This document shows positions 5,699-7,492 of a stretch of 7,492 nucleotides of DNA, piece after piece. The stretch lies in contig CALZCU010000039.1 of NCBI GenBank assembly GCA_945632055.1, positions 1-7,492 of the forward strand. Reading direction: 5' to 3'. Source of the stretch: an uncultured Ruminococcus sp. Its GTDB lineage: Bacteria > Bacillota > Clostridia > Oscillospirales > Acutalibacteraceae. The first letter of the stretch is position 1. Every line of letters starts with the position of its first letter. The translations under genes were made by a program, and so were the position numbers. The notes under the pieces are model-generated. The model saw only the letters and a program-made list of their open reading frames with translations, did no database searches and had not been told where the DNA came from.

Positions 5699-5940
5699 AA
5701 CATTGATTAAATCGTTGATAAGGACATGGTTTGTAAATAACCGTTTTCAGAGAGCGGATTATATGCTGAAAAATCCGTATTCGGTCTTACATTCTACCAC
5801 CTTTGAGTCTGCACAGGAAATGGTGCAGCGTACGGCTGCGTTAAAGCTTTCAAGAGGGCAATTTTTTGCCGAACTTGGGTGGAACCACGAGTAAATTCGT
5901 CCCAATACTTCTTCGGAGGTATTGGGATTTTTTATCTTTT
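5699..5940 (+). promoter_or_regulatory. T-box riboswitch (tRNA-Thr sensing) of thrS
   Basis: This is the leader of thrS, which binds uncharged tRNA-Thr and then lets transcription continue. Stem I pairs AAGG (5720-5723) with CCTT (5800-5803), TGTAA (5732-5736) with TTACA (5787-5791), and ACCG (5740-5743) with CGGT (5782-5785). AGAGAG at 5749-5754 precedes the distal stem CGGATT/AATCCG (5755-5760/5772-5777). The specifier is probably ACC (Thr) at 5796-5798, followed by A; ACC at 5799-5801 is an alternative in another register. Two linker hairpins are CTGCAC/GTGCAG (5809-5814/5823-5828) and GGCAA/TTGCC (5857-5861/5866-5870). The T-box core is GGGTGGAACCACG (5877-5889), with bulge TGGAACC (5880-5886). 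The antiterminator pairs TTGGG (5875-5879) with CCCAA (5901-5905) and ACG (5887-5889) with CGT (5898-5900). The TGGN base is A5883, predicting U73 in the cognate tRNA. Confidence 0.95.
5901..5940 (+). terminator. T-box intrinsic terminator with cUUCGg tetraloop
   Basis: The stem pairs CCCAATACTTC (5901-5911) with GAGGTATTGGG (5916-5926), one G-T wobble, closed by a TTCG loop (C-UUCG-G), and is followed by TTTTTT (5928-5933) and a second T run. Its first five bases (5901-5905) are also the 3' arm of the antiterminator, so the two folds exclude each other. It may also stop read-through from the upstream membrane-protein gene. Confidence 0.95.
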
Positions 5941-5948
5941 TTGGAAAT

Positions 5949-6079
5949 TGCCCGAACTGCGTGTCGGGGTACTCGACTTTATAACTTTAAAGAAAATTGC
6001 TCGAAAATGGTCGGGAAAAGAAGATTTGAAAATATCAATCTTTCTGCTCGAACTGCGTGTCGAGGCACTCGACTTTATA
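5949..6079 (+). repeat. Hairpin-repeat array between T-box terminator and thrS
   Basis: Two 35-base direct repeats (5949-5983 and 6045-6079) agree at 32 of 35 positions. Each can fold in two exclusive ways. The first is CCCGA/TCGGG (5951-5955/5964-5968) or CTCGA/TCGAG (6047-6051/6060-6064), with identical loop ACTGCGTG. The second is GTCGRG with CTCGAC and a 3-base loop, followed by TTTATA. The arms differ by a compensatory change (C-G in copy 1, T-A in copy 2). Between them lies a degenerate hairpin with the same stem, CTCGA (6000-6004)/TCGGG (6011-6015), at about 48-base spacing, and another hairpin, AAGATT (6021-6026)/AATCTT (6037-6042). These look like REP/MITE-like intergenic repeats or an extra leader element. 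No gene is supported here. Confidence 0.75.
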
Positions 6080-6114
6080 TTTATGTAATATTTTATAGGA
6101 TAAGGAGAATAACA

Positions 6115-7492
6115 ATGATTAAGGTTGAATTAAAGGGCGGCGTTGTCAAGGAATTTGACAGCAACATTACGCCTGCCGAAATTGCAAAATCAATCGGCGC
6201 AGGACTGTACAAGTCTGTGTGCTGTGCAAGGGTTGACGGAGAGATAGTTGACCTGCGCACTCCGCTTGCTTCTGACTGCAAGCTTGAGCTTCTCACATTT
6301 GACGATCCCGACGGTAAAAAGACATTCTGGCACACAGCATCTCATGTGCTTGCACAGGCTGTAAAAAGACTTTACCCCAATGCAAAATGTGCAATCGGCC
6401 CTGCTGTTGACAGCGGATTTTACTATGACTTTGATGTTGAAAAGCCGTTTTCGGCAGATGACCTTGAAAAAATCAAGGCTGAAATGAAGAAGATTGTAAA
6501 GTCCGGCATTGAGCCTGAACGCTTTGAGCTTCCTGCTGACGAAGCAATTGCAAAGCTTGAGGAAATGAACGAGCCTTACAAGGTTGAACTTGCCAAGGAA
6601 CATTCAGGCAAGGGCGAGAATATTTCATTCTATAAGCAGGACGATTTCACCGACCTCTGCGCTGGACCGCATCTTATGAATGTATCTGTGATTAAGGCTT
6701 TCGAGCTGACAAACTGTACAGGCGCATATTGGAGAGGTGACGCAAACAATGCACAGCTTTGCAGAGTTTACGGCGTTGCATTTCCAAAAGCTTCAATGCT
6801 TGACGAGCATCTCAAGATGCTTGCCGAAGCAAAGTGCCGTGACCACAATAAGCTCGGCAGAGAGCTTGAGCTGTTTACAACCTCTGATGTAATCGGACAG
6901 GGCTTGCCGATTCTTCTTCCCAAGGGTGCAAGAATTATTCAGCTTTTGCAGCGTTTTGTTGAGGACGAGGAGCAAAGAAGGGGCTGGCAGCTTACAAAGA
7001 CTCCCTATATGGCTAAGAGCGACCTTTACAAAATAAGCGGACACTGGGATCACTATCAGGACGGAATGTTTGTTCTCGGTGATCCTGAAAAGGACAATGA
7101 GGTCTTTGCTCTCCGTCCGATGACCTGTCCGTTCCAATATCAGGCTTACCTCAACCGCCAGCGTTCCTACCGTGATCTTCCTCTCCGCTACAACGAAACC
7201 TCAACTCTTTTCAGAAATGAGGCGAGCGGTGAAATGCACGGACTTATCCGTGTTCGGCAGTTCACAATTTCGGAAGGACACCTTATGTGCACTCCCGAAC
7301 AGCTTGAGCAGGAGTTCAAAAGCAGTCTTGAGCTTGCAATCTATATGTTGAAAACCCTCGGACTTTACGATGATGTTTCCTACCGCTTCTCAAAGTGGGA
7401 TCCGAACGATACAGAAAAATATATCGGAACGGCTGAGCAGTGGGACGAGGCTCAGGATATGATGCAGAAAATACTCGACCACCTCGAAATTC
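6115..7492 (+). CDS. thrS: Threonyl-tRNA synthetase (3' end outside window)
   Basis: The frame is open from ATG 6115 to the right edge (459 codons). AAGGAG at 6102-6107 lies 7 bases upstream. Domain order fits ThrS: an N-terminal TGS domain (about 1-62), the editing domain with H73-x3-H77 and C182/H186 in TDLCAGPH (same numbering as E. coli ThrS), then the class II core. Core residues include motif 2 R367 (LFRNEASGEMHGL) and zinc ligands C338 (RPMTCPF) and H389 (SEGHLM); the third zinc His lies past the edge. The enzyme charges tRNA-Thr with threonine and edits mis-charged serine, in the cytoplasm. The core motifs differ from the common bacterial form: RPMTCPF instead of KPMNCPGH, and FTISEGH instead of FTQDDAH. 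Expression is controlled by the T-box leader, with about 175 bases between its terminator and the start codon. Confidence 0.97.
   Translation, partial: MIKVELKGGVVKEFDSNITPAEIAKSIGAGLYKSVCCARVDGEIVDLRTPLASDCKLELLTFDDPDGKKTFWHTASHVLAQAVKRLYPNAKCAIGPAVDSGFYYDFDVEKPFSADDLEKIKAEMKKIVKSGIEPERFELPADEAIAKLEEMNEPYKVELAKEHSGKGENISFYKQDDFTDLCAGPHLMNVSVIKAFELTNCTGAYWRGDANNAQLCRVYGVAFPKASMLDEHLKMLAEAKCRDHNKLGRELELFTTSDVIGQGLPILLPKGARIIQLLQRFVEDEEQRRGWQLTKTPYMAKSDLYKISGHWDHYQDGMFVLGDPEKDNEVFALRPMTCPFQYQAYLNRQRSYRDLPLRYNETSTLFRNEASGEMHGLIRVRQFTISEGHLMCTPEQLEQEFKSSLELAIYMLKTLGLYDDVSYRFSKWDPNDTEKYIGTAEQWDEAQDMMQKILDHLEI

Noticed and set aside
5661..5894. 77-codon plus-strand ORF starting with GTG
   Set aside because: It overlies the thrS promoter and T-box riboswitch; the start codon is upstream of the predicted transcription start and there is no ribosome binding site.
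5949..6079. CRISPR-like array
   Set aside because: Only two good copies, each imperfect, with internal hairpins and no cas genes; the middle unit is degenerate.
5879..6088. 69-codon plus-strand ORF with repeated ELRV--LDFI peptides
   Set aside because: It crosses the T-box terminator; the peptide repeat simply comes from the 35-base nucleotide repeats, whose variation follows base pairing, not codons.
6093..7137. Minus-strand ORFs opposite thrS (6093-6335, 6190-6603, 6793-7137)
   Set aside because: Antisense shadows of a clearly conserved synthetase; no start signals or recognisable domains.

Overview
The window reads as chromosomal DNA from an endospore-forming, gut-type Clostridia (Firmicutes/Bacillota), most likely near the Oscillospiraceae/Ruminococcaceae. 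Supporting evidence is a complete cotJABC spore-coat operon, a divergent SpoIID-like protein, a T-box leader in front of thrS, strong AGGAG-type ribosome binding sites with some TTG starts, and a moderately A+T-rich composition (judged by eye). The genus cannot be fixed from the sequence alone.

Layout, left to right. Positions 2-490 are the last 162 codons of a P-type ATPase (final membrane helices). A CCA-adding tRNA nucleotidyltransferase with an internal HD domain follows (546-1886), coupled by a 4-base overlap to a YjcF/ElaA-like GNAT acetyltransferase (1883-2308) and closed by an 11-bp hairpin terminator. A mother-cell-type (SigK/SigE-like) promoter precedes cotJA, cotJB and cotJC (2458-3531), which overlap or abut. 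A long bidirectional terminator (3551-3586) separates cotJC from a convergent minus-strand gene (3606-4250). That gene encodes a membrane-anchored, divergent SpoIID/LytB-domain protein lacking the catalytic glutamate. It also has a well-placed upstream ATG/SD cut off by an in-frame TGA.

The 4251-4409 divergent gap holds two staggered near-consensus SigA promoters and three CTAAATTA-type boxes. They drive an unrecognised protein with about eight membrane helices and a long acidic tail with proline repeats (4410-5660). Four bases after its stop begins another near-consensus SigA promoter, followed by a full T-box riboswitch (stem I with ACC specifier, stem III, T-box core, UUCG-capped terminator; about 5699-5940). 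Between the T-box terminator and thrS lie about 130 bases of hairpin repeats with a compensatory base change. thrS itself begins at 6115 and runs off the right edge after 459 codons.

Functionally, the window mixes tRNA biology (CCA addition, Thr-tRNA charging with tRNA-sensing control) and sporulation (CotJ, SpoIID-like). No phage, transposase, CRISPR array, rRNA or tRNA gene was seen. The points most worth a second look are the inactive-looking SpoIID relative, the hairpin-repeat array inside the thrS leader, and the staggered promoters with box motifs.
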